DNA of 64,000 nt from Aliishimia sp963678085 (GCA_963678085.1 OY782680.1:2480001-2544000), one strand, 5' to 3'; counted from the stretch's first letter, positions 25,905-34,393 are shown. Notes: generated by a model not told the origin, from the letters alone. Numbers and translations are program-made.

Positions 25905-26003
25905 TCCTTTGGAATAATTGAAGAATTGTCACAAAAATAGCCTTGATTTATTAATACCTTTACAGCAACGCGCCCGCCATGTTAACGATTCTTACACGCA
26001 TGA

Positions 26004-26723
26004 CTAGACAACGATCAGCCCTCTAGCCATCGCGCGCGCCACCGCATGGGTGGTATTGAGAGCCCCCAGCTTAAAGCGGGCGCTCTCTATGTAGACGCGG
26101 AGCGTATGCTCCGAAATCGCAAGGGAATCAGCCACTTGCGCCCTGGAATAGCCCGTCGCGAGCAGCGTCATCGCATCCACTTCGCGGGGCGATAAAGGCT
26201 GCTTTTGATCCGGGATTTTGTCGGGCTCCAGCTCCAGCGCGGCCTTGTTCATCAGATGCGCAATGACAACCAATTCCCGGCGATATTTATTTGTAAAGAC
26301 CTCCCAGTCTTCGTCTGAGCAAGAGTGATTTACCGTAAAAAGTGCAAATTGACCGTTGGGGCCGCGAATCGGAACGGAGAATCCCTGATTCCCCAAACCA
26401 TATGTCCGCGCCTCAGCAAGGAATTCCCGCGCTGCCTTGCTTGACCAATCGAGCCGCTTCCAATCCACCGGGTGAAACCGCTGATAGCACCCCACAATGA
26501 CCGGATCGACCCGAACATAGTTTTTCTCGTGATACCTCGCTTGCCATTCTACCGAGTAAGTTCCGACGCCATATTGATCGCCGGCGGAGTCGACCCAGTG
26601 ATATGCGACATGATCAACCTCAAGGGCCGCGCGCAGCCGCTCACTGTTCAGCTGAAACGCTTCAAATCCTTCGGATGTTTCCAGGTCCTCCAAGACCTGC
26701 TCCAGCTGTAAGTTCCCCACCAT
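26004..26723 (-). CDS. luxR: LuxR-family acyl-homoserine-lactone-responsive regulator
   Basis: Transcription factor with an N-terminal autoinducer-binding domain (about 15-165, including the conserved YHWVDSAGD, WKRLDWSSKAAREFLAEA and GLGNQGFSVPIRGPNGQFAL segments) and a C-terminal helix-turn-helix. The latter reads LSPREVDAMTLLATGYSRAQ followed by VADSLAISEHTLRVYIESARFKLG. I chose the ATG at 26723 (MVGNLQLEQ) because AGGA precedes it; a TTG eight codons upstream is the longest option. Its 5' end overlaps the small ORF 26662-26874 by 62 bases, so the two are probably translationally coupled. Confidence 0.93.
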   Translation of the reverse strand: MVGNLQLEQVLEDLETSEGFEAFQLNSERLRAALEVDHVAYHWVDSAGDQYGVGTYSVEWQARYHEKNYVRVDPVIVGCYQRFHPVDWKRLDWSSKAAREFLAEARTYGLGNQGFSVPIRGPNGQFALFTVNHSCSDEDWEVFTNKYRRELVVIAHLMNKAALELEPDKIPDQKQPLSPREVDAMTLLATGYSRAQVADSLAISEHTLRVYIESARFKLGALNTTHAVARAMARGLIVV

Positions 26724-26874
26724 GTCTTCCTCGCGCGGCTTCTTCAACCGACGTCATCTCAAGAGCAGCCACGGTCGCCGTCTCAGACAGCTTATCGGCC
26801 AGCATTGGCATTCCGTTGAGCTGCGCAAATCTCTTGAGATCCGCCAGTACATCAAGCATCCAGTCATTTTGCAT
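26662..26874 (-). CDS. Small protein overlapping luxR, function unknown
   Basis: A 70-residue ORF starting MQNDWMLDVLADLKRFAQLNG, with MLADKLSETATVAALEM next. Both blocks look like amphipathic helices and the first 40 residues read as genuine protein. From memory, similar short ORFs precede luxR genes in other roseobacters, but I could not verify this. It is the first gene after the candidate lux promoter and runs 62 bases into luxR in another frame. The last 25 residues (rich in Gly and Arg) overlap luxR and are probably less constrained. Function is unknown; a role in quorum sensing is inference from position. Confidence 0.55.
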   Translation of the reverse strand: MQNDWMLDVLADLKRFAQLNGMPMLADKLSETATVAALEMTSVEEAARGRHGGELTAGAGLGGPGNIRRI

Positions 26875-26915
26875 GGGAAGACTCGCCTTTAAGTGGTTAA
26901 CGTATGATTAATACC

Positions 26916-26955
26916 ACTATAACACGAGGCAAAGTAAAGCGAAATTCGCGAATTT
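26916..26955 (-). promoter_or_regulatory. Candidate lux promoter with 14-bp palindrome
   Basis: On the minus strand a -10-like TATAGT (26921-26916) lies 16 bp from TTCGCT. A perfect palindrome AAATTCGCGAATTT (26942-26955) overlaps that -35 and is centred about 40 bases before the expected transcript start, which is where LuxR-type activators bind. The palindrome is shorter than a classical 20-bp lux box. Confidence 0.45.
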
Positions 26956-27029
26956 TAACTCCCCATAAATAGTGAGGAGACATATTTAGCGGATTTTTGC
27001 ACCCTACAATCGGACAAATGACACAAAAA

Positions 27030-27061
27030 ACCCGCGATCCCCTCAGGTGATTCGCGGGCTT
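27030..27061 (-). terminator. Intrinsic terminator of ccr
   Basis: Downstream of the ccr stop, CCCGCGA pairs with TCGCGGG on the minus strand across a short loop and is followed by TTTTTTGT. It separates ccr from the quorum-sensing promoter. Confidence 0.85.
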
Positions 27062-27085
27062 TCGCTGTTCTCGAAGGCGAACGAC

Positions 27086-28372
27086 TTACGCCTTTTTCGC
27101 TTCCAGAACCTCTTCTAAGGTCCGCAACCCGGTCTTGGGCGCTTGCACCAACACGGACATATTGCCCGGCTTATGCTCGTTGCGCAGCATTTTCATGTGA
27201 GCCTCGGGCAGATCATCCCAAGTAAAGACCTCGGACATGCACGGATCCAAGCGCTCTTCGACCATCAGCTGGTTGGCAGCCATGGCTTGCTTGAGATGCG
27301 CAAAGTGAGACCCCTGCAGGCGCTTTTGGTGCATCCACATATAGCGCACATCAAAGGTCAGGTTAAAGCCGGAGGTGCCCGCGCAGATCACAACCATACC
27401 GCCCTTTTTCACCACGAAGGTGGAAACGGGGAAGGTGACCTCTCCAGGGTGTTCGAACACCATATCGACATTGTTGCCCTTACCGGTGATGTCCCAGATC
27501 GCCTTACCGAATTTGCGCGCCTCTTTGAACCAAGCCGCATATTCTGGCGTGTTCACCGTAGGCAACTGGCCCCAGCAGTTGAAATCTTTGCGGTTCAGAA
27601 CGCCTTTCGCGCCCAGGCTCATCACAAAGTCACGCTTGCTCTCATCCGAGATCACGCCGATCGCATTGGCACCCGCCGTTTTGATCAACTGGATCGCATA
27701 AGAGCCCAGCCCACCAGAAGCCCCCCAGACCAGAACATTTTGGCCAGGCTTAAGATCATGGGGCTCATGACCGAACAGCATGCGGTAAGCCGTCGCCAGG
27801 GTCAGGGTGTAGCACGCGCTCTCTTCCCAAGTCAGGTGCTTGGGGCGTGGCATAAGCTGTTGCGCTTGCACATTGGTGAACTGCGCAAAAGAGCCATCGG
27901 GCGTCTCATAGCCCCAGATGCGCTGGCTTGGCGAATACATCGGATCGCCGCCATTACAATGCTCATCATCGCCATCGTCTTGGTTGCAGTGGATCACCAC
28001 CTCATCGCCCACTTTCCAGCGCGTGACCTTATCACCTACCGCCCAAACGATGCCGGACGCATCAGAGCCCGCGATATGGAAAGGCTGGCCATGGCCATCA
28101 AAGGGGGAGATTGGCTTGCCCAGAGAGGCCCAAACGCCGTTATAGTTCACACCCGCAGCCATTACGAGCACCAGAACCTCATGGCTATCCAGGGTGGGGA
28201 CATCAACGACCTCAAGCTGCATCGCTGTGTCTGGCTCACCATGGCGCTCGCGGCGGATCGCCCACGCATACATCTGTTTGGGCACATAGCCCATGGGAGG
28301 CATTTCACCCAGCTCGTAAAGATCTTTTTCGGGCGCCTCATAAGAAATCACGCCATTTGTATCCAAAGCCAT
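27086..28372 (-). CDS. ccr: Crotonyl-CoA carboxylase/reductase
   Basis: NADPH-dependent medium-chain reductase that reduces and carboxylates crotonyl-CoA to (2S)-ethylmalonyl-CoA, the defining step of the ethylmalonyl-CoA pathway. The 428 residues have the long Ccr N-terminus with YVPKQMYAWAIRRERHG, the substrate region MAAGVNYNGVWASLGKP, and the NADPH loop VLVWGASGGLGSYAIQL (about 220). MVFEHPGEVTFP and GSHFAHLKQAMAAN follow; the latter includes the His used for CO2 binding in the family. Start at 28372 follows GGAGGCTTTG; a TTG one codon earlier is unlikely. It is divergent from ecm and ends in a strong terminator. Confidence 0.97.
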   Translation of the reverse strand: MALDTNGVISYEAPEKDLYELGEMPPMGYVPKQMYAWAIRRERHGEPDTAMQLEVVDVPTLDSHEVLVLVMAAGVNYNGVWASLGKPISPFDGHGQPFHIAGSDASGIVWAVGDKVTRWKVGDEVVIHCNQDDGDDEHCNGGDPMYSPSQRIWGYETPDGSFAQFTNVQAQQLMPRPKHLTWEESACYTLTLATAYRMLFGHEPHDLKPGQNVLVWGASGGLGSYAIQLIKTAGANAIGVISDESKRDFVMSLGAKGVLNRKDFNCWGQLPTVNTPEYAAWFKEARKFGKAIWDITGKGNNVDMVFEHPGEVTFPVSTFVVKKGGMVVICAGTSGFNLTFDVRYMWMHQKRLQGSHFAHLKQAMAANQLMVEERLDPCMSEVFTWDDLPEAHMKMLRNEHKPGNMSVLVQAPKTGLRTLEEVLEAKKA

Positions 28373-28717
28373 CAAAGCCTCCGTCCTGTGTTTGTCTAAG
28401 TGCTGCGGCGCAGAATCGCGCTCTGTGAGGCAGGTTTATGGATCACCACGCAACAAAGCAACAGAAAAAGTCCGTTTTCGGTAATTTTTGAACCCAGCAG
28501 GCGCAGAAAATATTACCGCATCTGCAAAACCATTGCTTTTGTTGCTTTTTTACAGGTAGATCAACAACAGAGCGCGCAAAAACACCCAAAATTTACGGAT
28601 TTTCACATACCGCCGCGTCGCAGCGAATTGACTTTGGCATAATATTTCGAATATCAATCCCGCGACGAAAGAATGTTACCACCAAAATCACATGAGAAAA
28701 TCACACGAGGCCCGCTT
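28373..28717. promoter_or_regulatory. Divergent ccr/ecm control region with paired TTGC(T)TTTGTTGC motifs
   Basis: The 345-bp region is AT-richer than its surroundings and must hold both promoters. GCAACAAAGCAA at 28450-28461 recurs in inverse orientation as TTGCTTTTGTTGC at 28533-28545 (one extra base). This may be an operator pair. The known propionate regulator PccR (ScfR family) uses TTTGCAAA repeats; the motif here is related in composition but not the same. No regulator gene is adjacent. Confidence 0.45.
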
Positions 28718-30682
28718 ATGACCGCACCGCAAAAAGACCGCCCTTGGCTAATCCGCACCTATGCAGGCCATTCCACCGCCAAAGCCTCTAACGCGCTTTA
28801 TCGCGGCAATCTTGCAAAGGGGCAAACCGGACTTTCCGTGGCCTTCGATCTGCCGACACAAACGGGTTATGATAGTGACCATGTGCTCAGCCGGGGCGAA
28901 GTGGGCAAGGTCGGCGTGCCCGTGTGCCATCTTGGCGATATGCGCACCCTGTTCGATCAGATCCCGCTAGAGCAAATGAACACCTCCATGACGATCAACG
29001 CCACCGCCCCTTGGCTGCTGGCGCTTTATATTGCCGTCGCGCAAGAACAAGGCGCGGATGTCAGCAAATTGCAAGGCACCGTGCAAAATGATCTGATAAA
29101 AGAATATCTGTCGCGCGGCACCTATATCTGCCCGCCCAAGCCGTCGCTGAAAATGATCGCGGATGTGGCCGAATATTGCTACACGAATGTGCCCAAATGG
29201 AACCCCATGAATGTCTGTTCCTACCATTTACAAGAGGCAGGCGCGACGCCCGAGCAAGAGCTGGCCTTTGCCCTCGCCACAGCCCAAGCGGTGCTGGATG
29301 AGCTGAGACCACGCGTGGCCCCCGAGGATTTCCCCGCCATGGTTCAGCGCATTTCATTCTTTGTGAATGCGGGCATCCGCTTTGTCACCGAGATGTGCAA
29401 AATGCGCGCCTTTGTGGATCTATGGGATGAAATCTGCCTTACCCGTTATGATGTGCAAGAACCCAAATTCCGCCGTTTCCGCTATGGGGTGCAGGTGAAC
29501 TCGCTAGGCTTAACTGAGCAACAGCCCGAAAATAACGTCTACCGTATTCTGATTGAAATGCTTGCCGTGACGCTTTCGAAAAAGGCCCGCGCCCGCGCGG
29601 TGCAGCTCCCGGCGTGGAATGAGGCACTTGGCCTGCCCCGCCCCTGGGATCAGCAATGGTCCATGCGTATGCAGCAAATCCTGGCCTATGAAACGGATCT
29701 GCTCGAATTTGACGATCTCTTTGATGGCAACCCAGCCGTTGATCGCAAGGTCGAGGCGCTGAAAGAGGGCGCGCGGGCTGAGCTGGCAAATCTGGAAAGT
29801 ATGAATGGCGCAATTGGAGCCATCGACTATATGAAGTCCCGCCTCGTTGAGAGCAATTCCGAGCGCCTGGGCCGTATCGAGCAAGGCGAAACCATCGTGG
29901 TTGGTGTGAATAAATGGGAAAAGGGCGAGCCCTCCCCGCTCATGACCGGCGATGGTGGCATCATGGTGGTCGATCCAGCCGTGGAAGAAGAGCAAATCAC
30001 CCGCCTCAATGCCTGGCGCGCAGAGCGTGACGCAGATGCGGTGGAAAAAGCCCTGGCCGATCTGCGCGCGGCGGCAAAGGCTGGCGAAAATGTCATGCCT
30101 GCCTCAATCGAATGTGCCCGCGTTGGTGTGACAACGGGCGAATGGGCGGCGCAAATGCGAAAGGTCCATGGCGAATATCGCGGCCCCACAGGCGTATCTG
30201 CCTCGCGCTCCAACAAGACCGAAGGGCTCGACGATATCCGCGATGCGGTGGATGCGGTCAGCACCAAGCTGGGTCGCCGGGTCAAATTCTTGGTCGGCAA
30301 ACCAGGGCTTGATGGGCATTCAAACGGCGCAGAGCAAATCGCCGTGCGCGCGCGCGATTGCGGCATGGACATCTCTTATGAGGGCATCCGCCTCACACCC
30401 GAAGAAATCGTCACCGCCGCAGAAAACGACGCAGCCCATGTTATTGGCCTGTCCATCCTGTCTGGCAGCCATCTCCCGCTCGTCGAAGACGTGTTGCACA
30501 AAATGCGCGAAAAAGGGCTAAATATCCCAATTATTGTTGGCGGAATTATCCCCGATGAAGATGCCGATAAGCTGCGCGCAATGGGTGTTGCACGGGTCTA
30601 CACGCCAAAAGACTTTGAGCTCAACACGATAATGACCGACATCGTGACACTTGTTGAGCCGAAACAAATGGCGGCAGAATAG
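28718..30682 (+). CDS. ecm: Ethylmalonyl-CoA mutase
   Basis: Coenzyme-B12-dependent mutase that converts (2R)-ethylmalonyl-CoA to methylsuccinyl-CoA. The 654 residues comprise an N-terminal substrate barrel (RPWLIRTYAGHSTAKASN, AFDLPTQTGYDSDH, TMTINATAPWLLALY) and a C-terminal cobalamin domain with the DxHxxG motif in KPGLDGHSNGAEQIA (about 530). IGLSILSGSHLPL follows. The single-chain form and its pairing with ccr point to Ecm rather than methylmalonyl-CoA mutase. ATG 28718 is chosen since homologues begin at MTAPQKDRPWLIRTYAGH; an in-frame ATG 15 codons earlier is less likely. Confidence 0.95.
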   Translation: MTAPQKDRPWLIRTYAGHSTAKASNALYRGNLAKGQTGLSVAFDLPTQTGYDSDHVLSRGEVGKVGVPVCHLGDMRTLFDQIPLEQMNTSMTINATAPWLLALYIAVAQEQGADVSKLQGTVQNDLIKEYLSRGTYICPPKPSLKMIADVAEYCYTNVPKWNPMNVCSYHLQEAGATPEQELAFALATAQAVLDELRPRVAPEDFPAMVQRISFFVNAGIRFVTEMCKMRAFVDLWDEICLTRYDVQEPKFRRFRYGVQVNSLGLTEQQPENNVYRILIEMLAVTLSKKARARAVQLPAWNEALGLPRPWDQQWSMRMQQILAYETDLLEFDDLFDGNPAVDRKVEALKEGARAELANLESMNGAIGAIDYMKSRLVESNSERLGRIEQGETIVVGVNKWEKGEPSPLMTGDGGIMVVDPAVEEEQITRLNAWRAERDADAVEKALADLRAAAKAGENVMPASIECARVGVTTGEWAAQMRKVHGEYRGPTGVSASRSNKTEGLDDIRDAVDAVSTKLGRRVKFLVGKPGLDGHSNGAEQIAVRARDCGMDISYEGIRLTPEEIVTAAENDAAHVIGLSILSGSHLPLVEDVLHKMREKGLNIPIIVGGIIPDEDADKLRAMGVARVYTPKDFELNTIMTDIVTLVEPKQMAAE

Positions 30683-30782
30683 GCTCACTCTTTAAAATTG
30701 ACACAAATCAATAGGCGTTCCGTATTGCGGTGCGCCAATTTTTTTATATCTATGGGCTTGGGAGTGAATAATAGGATCAAAA

Positions 30783-31124
30783 ATGACACCGAATCTAAAC
30801 CTAAAAGACATGTCCAAAAAGCAATTGGAAAAGCTCCTAAAAGAAGTGCAAGGCGCTTTGAGCAAGATTGAAGAGAAGGAAAAGAAAGAAGCCCTGAAAG
30901 CCGCACAGCAAACCGTCGCGAAATTCGGCTTCTCCTTGGAAGAATTGACAGGCTCTGCCCCGGCCCCGAAACGCGCCAAGAAAGCGCCGCCTAAATCTCC
31001 AGGCGCGCCAAAATACGCGAATCCAGAAAACCCAAAAGAAACCTGGACGGGAAAAGGGCGCAAGCCGAACTGGTATAATGCGGCCATTGAAGCGGGCGCA
31101 ACGCCAGAAAGCCTGGAAATCTAA
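30783..31124 (+). CDS. H-NS/HvrA-type histone-like protein
   Basis: A 113-residue nucleoid protein of the H-NS family. Residues about 1-50 form a Lys/Glu-rich coiled coil (KDMSKKQLEKLLKEVQGALS, then KIEEKEKKEALKAAQQTVAK) for oligomerisation. The C-terminal DNA-binding part has ETWTGKGRKPNWYNAAIEAG, which matches the TWxGxGRxPxW consensus of H-NS. A Pro/Lys/Ala linker separates them. In Rhodobacter, HvrA and Spb of this type regulate photosynthesis genes; the target here is unknown. Three bases separate its stop from deoD, so they likely share a transcript. Confidence 0.9.
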   Translation: MTPNLNLKDMSKKQLEKLLKEVQGALSKIEEKEKKEALKAAQQTVAKFGFSLEELTGSAPAPKRAKKAPPKSPGAPKYANPENPKETWTGKGRKPNWYNAAIEAGATPESLEI

Positions 31125-31127
31125 TCC

Positions 31128-31832
31128 ATGACGATTCACATCGGCGCACAGCCCGGAGAAATTGCTGAAACGGTTTTAATGCCCGGCGATCCTTATCGTG
31201 CGAAATGGGCGGCTGAGACATTTCTGGACAGCCCCGAATGCGTAAATAGCGTGCGGGGCATGCTAGGCTATACCGGCACTTGGAATGGGCACCGCGTCAC
31301 AATTCACGGCAGTGGCATGGGGATGCCCTCTTTGTCGATCTACGCAAATGAGTTGATTAAGGATTACGGCGTTAAGACGCTTATTCGGATCGGCTCTTGT
31401 GGCGGGATGCAGCCCCATGTGGCTGTGCGCGATGTGATTCTGGCCATGACCGCCAGCTCTGTAACCACCCCCTCCAGCACGTTTTTCAAGGAGCTGAACT
31501 TTGCCCCTTGCGCAAATTGGGAGCTGCTGAATGCGGCGGCACAGGCAGCGAAAAATCAGAGTGTAAAGACCCATATCGGTGGGATTTATTCCTCTGACGT
31601 GTTTTATGCCGAGCGCCCCGATTTGGACGAGCAAATGACGCGCCATGGCATTCTTGGTGTCGAAATGGAGGCGGCAGAGCTTTACACCGTCGCCGCCCGC
31701 TATGGCTGCCGCGCGCTGGCTGTGCTGACCGTCTCAGATCATCTGCAAACCGGCGAGGCGCTACCTTCGGAAGACAGAGAGCGCAGCTTTGGGGATATGG
31801 TCGAAATCGCCCTAGCTGCGGCTTTTAATTAA
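31128..31832 (+). CDS. deoD: Purine nucleoside phosphorylase DeoD
   Basis: Cytoplasmic enzyme of purine salvage that splits purine nucleosides with phosphate. The 234 residues are of the bacterial hexameric PNP-1/UDP family: MTIHIGAQPGEIAETVLMPGDPYRAK is split here by the start MTIHIGAQPG and then VLMPGDPYRA. GMGMPSLSIYANEL, IRIGSCGGM, VEMEAAELYTVAA and LTVSDHLQTGE (catalytic Asp) follow. It directly follows the H-NS-like gene. Its stop falls within a small tandem duplication shared with the convergent DUF1989 gene. Confidence 0.95.
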   Translation: MTIHIGAQPGEIAETVLMPGDPYRAKWAAETFLDSPECVNSVRGMLGYTGTWNGHRVTIHGSGMGMPSLSIYANELIKDYGVKTLIRIGSCGGMQPHVAVRDVILAMTASSVTTPSSTFFKELNFAPCANWELLNAAAQAAKNQSVKTHIGGIYSSDVFYAERPDLDEQMTRHGILGVEMEAAELYTVAARYGCRALAVLTVSDHLQTGEALPSEDRERSFGDMVEIALAAAFN

Positions 31833-31854
31833 GGCCCATATTTAATTAAGGCCC
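31824..31854. repeat. 14-bp tandem duplication spanning two convergent gene ends
   Basis: TTTAATTAAGGCCC occurs at 31824-31837 and again at 31841-31854, three bases apart. The first copy contains the deoD stop and the second contains the stop of the opposing DUF1989 gene. It looks like a recent microduplication. Confidence 0.75.
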
Positions 31855-32679
31855 GTGGCTGCGGTCATATCCGCTTTTTACAGCCTCTGGAAATGGCCCG
31901 CCCTCAGAGGTGAAGATTTCAACCAAAAGCGGATAGCACGCCGCCGTGTCCGAGGAATGACTGGCTGAACAATCCCCGCCTGGGCAAGCGGATAAATTGC
32001 CCAGCAGATCAATTTCGGCATGAAACTCGATATAATCGCCGGGCCGCACGGGGCTCGCCTTCATGAAGTATTGCCCGGTATCGCGCGTGAAGCCGGTGCA
32101 CATAAACACATTCATCACATCATGCACATACTGCTCTGCCTCATCGCGCGGCAGGCCCGACCAGTCAGCCAGCGAGCGCGTCAGATTAGAGTGGCAACAA
32201 TGATGATACTGCCCCCCGCTCAGCGCGTGATGGGTATAGGGATCACAGCGCGTGCCGATCACGTCATGCACCGAGCCCCCATGCGGATCGATCCCATACC
32301 AGTCCAATGTATCGTGAATGATGCGCGCCATCGGGCGGAAATGCGGAAAGGTTGACCAAAGCTGATCACCCGTACTCACATGGGTGCCATGCAGCGCGCG
32401 GGTCTTGCCGGAGTAAAACCGCTCACTCAGATCATGCAGGCTATGTAGGTTCAAATCCCCCACCTGCGGCCCCTCAACCGAGGTAATGCGAAAAAAACCA
32501 CCCGCCGGCACCTCAAAACAGCCCGCTTGGCGGGGCGGCACAATCACCTCACCCGTTTTTGTCGCGGCCTCCCGTTTTGCTCTCAGCCCCCGCAAATCAA
32601 CCGGCGCAAGCGTTTCGGGCGGATAGCAAATCACCGGAGGTAAGCTCTTATATTTTTCAGCATGATCAGGTTGTACCAT
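31846..32679 (-). CDS. DUF1989 family protein (urea-carboxylase-associated)
   Basis: The 277 residues match the DUF1989 / urea carboxylase-associated protein family: VIVPPRQAGCFEVPAGGFFRI, GPQVGDLNLHSLHD, RALHGTHVSTGDQLWS, and NVFMCTGFTRDTGQYFMKA. HCCHSNLTRSL and CPGGDCSASHSS carry conserved Cys and His residues that may bind metal. Some relatives act in carbamate or guanidine-linked nitrogen metabolism, but no urea carboxylase, allophanate hydrolase or transporter is adjacent here, so its substrate is open. The gene is convergent with deoD. Confidence 0.85.
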   Translation of the reverse strand: MVQPDHAEKYKSLPPVICYPPETLAPVDLRGLRAKREAATKTGEVIVPPRQAGCFEVPAGGFFRITSVEGPQVGDLNLHSLHDLSERFYSGKTRALHGTHVSTGDQLWSTFPHFRPMARIIHDTLDWYGIDPHGGSVHDVIGTRCDPYTHHALSGGQYHHCCHSNLTRSLADWSGLPRDEAEQYVHDVMNVFMCTGFTRDTGQYFMKASPVRPGDYIEFHAEIDLLGNLSACPGGDCSASHSSDTAACYPLLVEIFTSEGGPFPEAVKSGYDRSHGP

Positions 32680-32749
32680 CTCGCTCCCCTTTACAGATAG
32701 ATCCGTTTCAGCATACGCGACTCCGCGCCTCTTCCCACCCCGCGCCCCC

Positions 32750-32773
32750 CTTCATTTGGACAGTAAATACCTT
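32750..32773 (-). repeat. Dispersed intergenic repeat, copy 2
   Basis: On the minus strand these 24 bases begin AAGGTATT and end CCAAATGAAG, as at 10455-10478 and 63608-63630. A hairpin with stem GTGGGGGT/ACCCCCAC lies about 10 bases to the right (about 32781-32801), so the element pairs a G/C hairpin with the conserved box. Confidence 0.7.
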
Positions 32774-32822
32774 GCGGGGGTGTGGGGGTGCAAAACCCCC
32801 ACGAGAAAGGAGAAACCTGCCC

Positions 32823-33608
32823 TTAATCATTCTGCATATCAAGCGCCCAGAGATTTGGCGATGAAATCCCACGCCCAATGAAACACCAAGGCCCATTCCA
32901 GCCGGCCTGGTTCTCGGGCGCGATTTGCAAAGCATAGTCAAACACACCGAGCGGGTCGCGATATTTCCACCAAGGTTCGGCGCGCAAGACCGCAGGCCAG
33001 CCGCCAAGTTTTGTGCGATGCACCTGAACCGCCCAGTGATAGGAATGGACATCATATGCCGTGGTATCAACCACCTCACCCGCAACGGCGCGCCCAGCAT
33101 AATCAGGAACCGGAACATCCCAACGGGCCTCAAACGGGTTTGCCAGAGTCGCTTGCGGGTTTACTGGGATAAGCCCGTCCAGCGCGCGGTAGCTTCGCAC
33201 CACAAATTGCGCGGTCTTGGCGGGCTCGTCTTCGTCCCAGGTCAGCTCATGATGGCTTTGCAGCGCCTCTAGATCCACAAAGATCTGGATCATCGCCAGA
33301 TCGGATAGGTTTTGCGGAACGACATGCGCTTGCGTAAGGTTGAGCTGGCAAATCGGCGTCAGCGGCCCAGATTTCCCCTGCGGCCAATTCTCATCGGGGC
33401 TTTGCACGCGCGCCGCGCCAAAGACGGAGGCGAGCGGATCGTTTAAGGGTAGAAAGCCGCCAACGCTTAGGGGCTGGCAGGTTCGCTTTATCGCATCGCG
33501 CAGCGCCTCTTCGGACAAATGGGCGGGGGGCGTCTCCTCCTCAGCCGCCGATCCCGCCTGGTCCCCCCGCCGTAAAAAGCGCCGGACCTTGTCTGTCAGA
33601 GAAGGCAC
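32823..33608 (-). CDS. DUF1963-like (YwqG-type) hypothetical protein
   Basis: A 261-residue soluble protein. The segments LPLNDPLASVFGAARV, CQLNLTQAHVVPQNLSDLAM, MIQIFVDLEAL and the closing LGGWPAVLRAEPWW resemble DUF1963/YwqG proteins, whose biochemical role is unknown. No catalytic residues can be pointed out. It starts five bases after the sdhB stop and is therefore the last gene of the sdh transcript, though any role in respiration is unproven. The domain assignment is by pattern and moderate in certainty. Confidence 0.65.
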   Translation of the reverse strand: MPSLTDKVRRFLRRGDQAGSAAEEETPPAHLSEEALRDAIKRTCQPLSVGGFLPLNDPLASVFGAARVQSPDENWPQGKSGPLTPICQLNLTQAHVVPQNLSDLAMIQIFVDLEALQSHHELTWDEDEPAKTAQFVVRSYRALDGLIPVNPQATLANPFEARWDVPVPDYAGRAVAGEVVDTTAYDVHSYHWAVQVHRTKLGGWPAVLRAEPWWKYRDPLGVFDYALQIAPENQAGWNGPWCFIGRGISSPNLWALDMQND

Positions 33609-33613
33609 GGGGG

Positions 33614-34393
33614 TTACACCGTGCGCTCAACCATCATCTTTTTGATCTCAGCAATGGCTTTCGCCGGGTTGAGACCTTTGGGGCAGGTTTTCGCACAATT
33701 CATAATCGTGTGACAACGGTAAAGTTTGAACGGATCCTCAAGATCATCGAGCCGCTCGCCCGTCGCCTCATCCCGGCTGTCAATGATCCAGCGATAGGCA
33801 TGCAGCAGCGCGGCGGGCCCCAGATAGCGATCCCCGTTCCACCAATAGGAGGGGCAAGAGGTCGAACAAGACGCGCACATCACGCATTCATACAGCCCGT
33901 CCAGCTTTTTGCGATCATCAATGGATTGCTTCCACTCTTTCGCCGGGCGGTTGGTTTTGGTTTCAAGCCAAGGCATGATCGAGGCATGCTGGGCATAGAA
34001 ATGGGTCAGATCAGGGATCAAATCCTTAACCACCGGCATATGCGGCAGCGGGTAGATTTTCACATCGCCCTCAATCTCATCCATCCCATAAATACAGGCC
34101 AGCGTGTTGATCCCGTCGATATTCATCGCGCAGGAGCCGCAAATCCCCTCGCGGCACGAGCGGCGGAAGGTCAGTGTCGGGTCAATCTCATTTTTGATCT
34201 TGATCAGCGCATCCAAGATCATCGGCCCGCAAGTGTCCATATCGACAAAATAGGTATCCCGGCGCGGGTTTTTCCCATCATCCGGGTTCCACCGGTAGAT
34301 AACGAACTTACGCAGATTGCTCGCGCCCTCGGGCTTGGGCCAGGTTTTGCCCGTGGTCATACGCGAGTTTTTCGGCAGTGCAAATTGAACCAT
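33614..34393 (-). CDS. sdhB: Succinate dehydrogenase iron-sulfur subunit
   Basis: Peripheral membrane subunit that passes electrons from FAD to ubiquinone in complex II. The 259 residues have all three cluster motifs: CREGICGSCAMNIDGINTLAC (2Fe-2S; about 80-100, split), CVMCASCSTSCPSYWW (4Fe-4S) and CHTIMNCAKTCPKGLNP (3Fe-4S). QHASIMPWL and the closing KAIAEIKKMM are also typical. It is separated from sdhA by a lipoprotein gene, an order seen in Rhodobacteraceae. Confidence 0.97.
   Translation of the reverse strand: MVQFALPKNSRMTTGKTWPKPEGASNLRKFVIYRWNPDDGKNPRRDTYFVDMDTCGPMILDALIKIKNEIDPTLTFRRSCREGICGSCAMNIDGINTLACIYGMDEIEGDVKIYPLPHMPVVKDLIPDLTHFYAQHASIMPWLETKTNRPAKEWKQSIDDRKKLDGLYECVMCASCSTSCPSYWWNGDRYLGPAALLHAYRWIIDSRDEATGERLDDLEDPFKLYRCHTIMNCAKTCPKGLNPAKAIAEIKKMMVERTV

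Noticed and set aside
27143..28399. 418-codon open frame opposite ccr
   Set aside because: Complete overlap with the confident ccr gene, His/Arg/Ile-rich low-quality protein, no ribosome site or family pattern.
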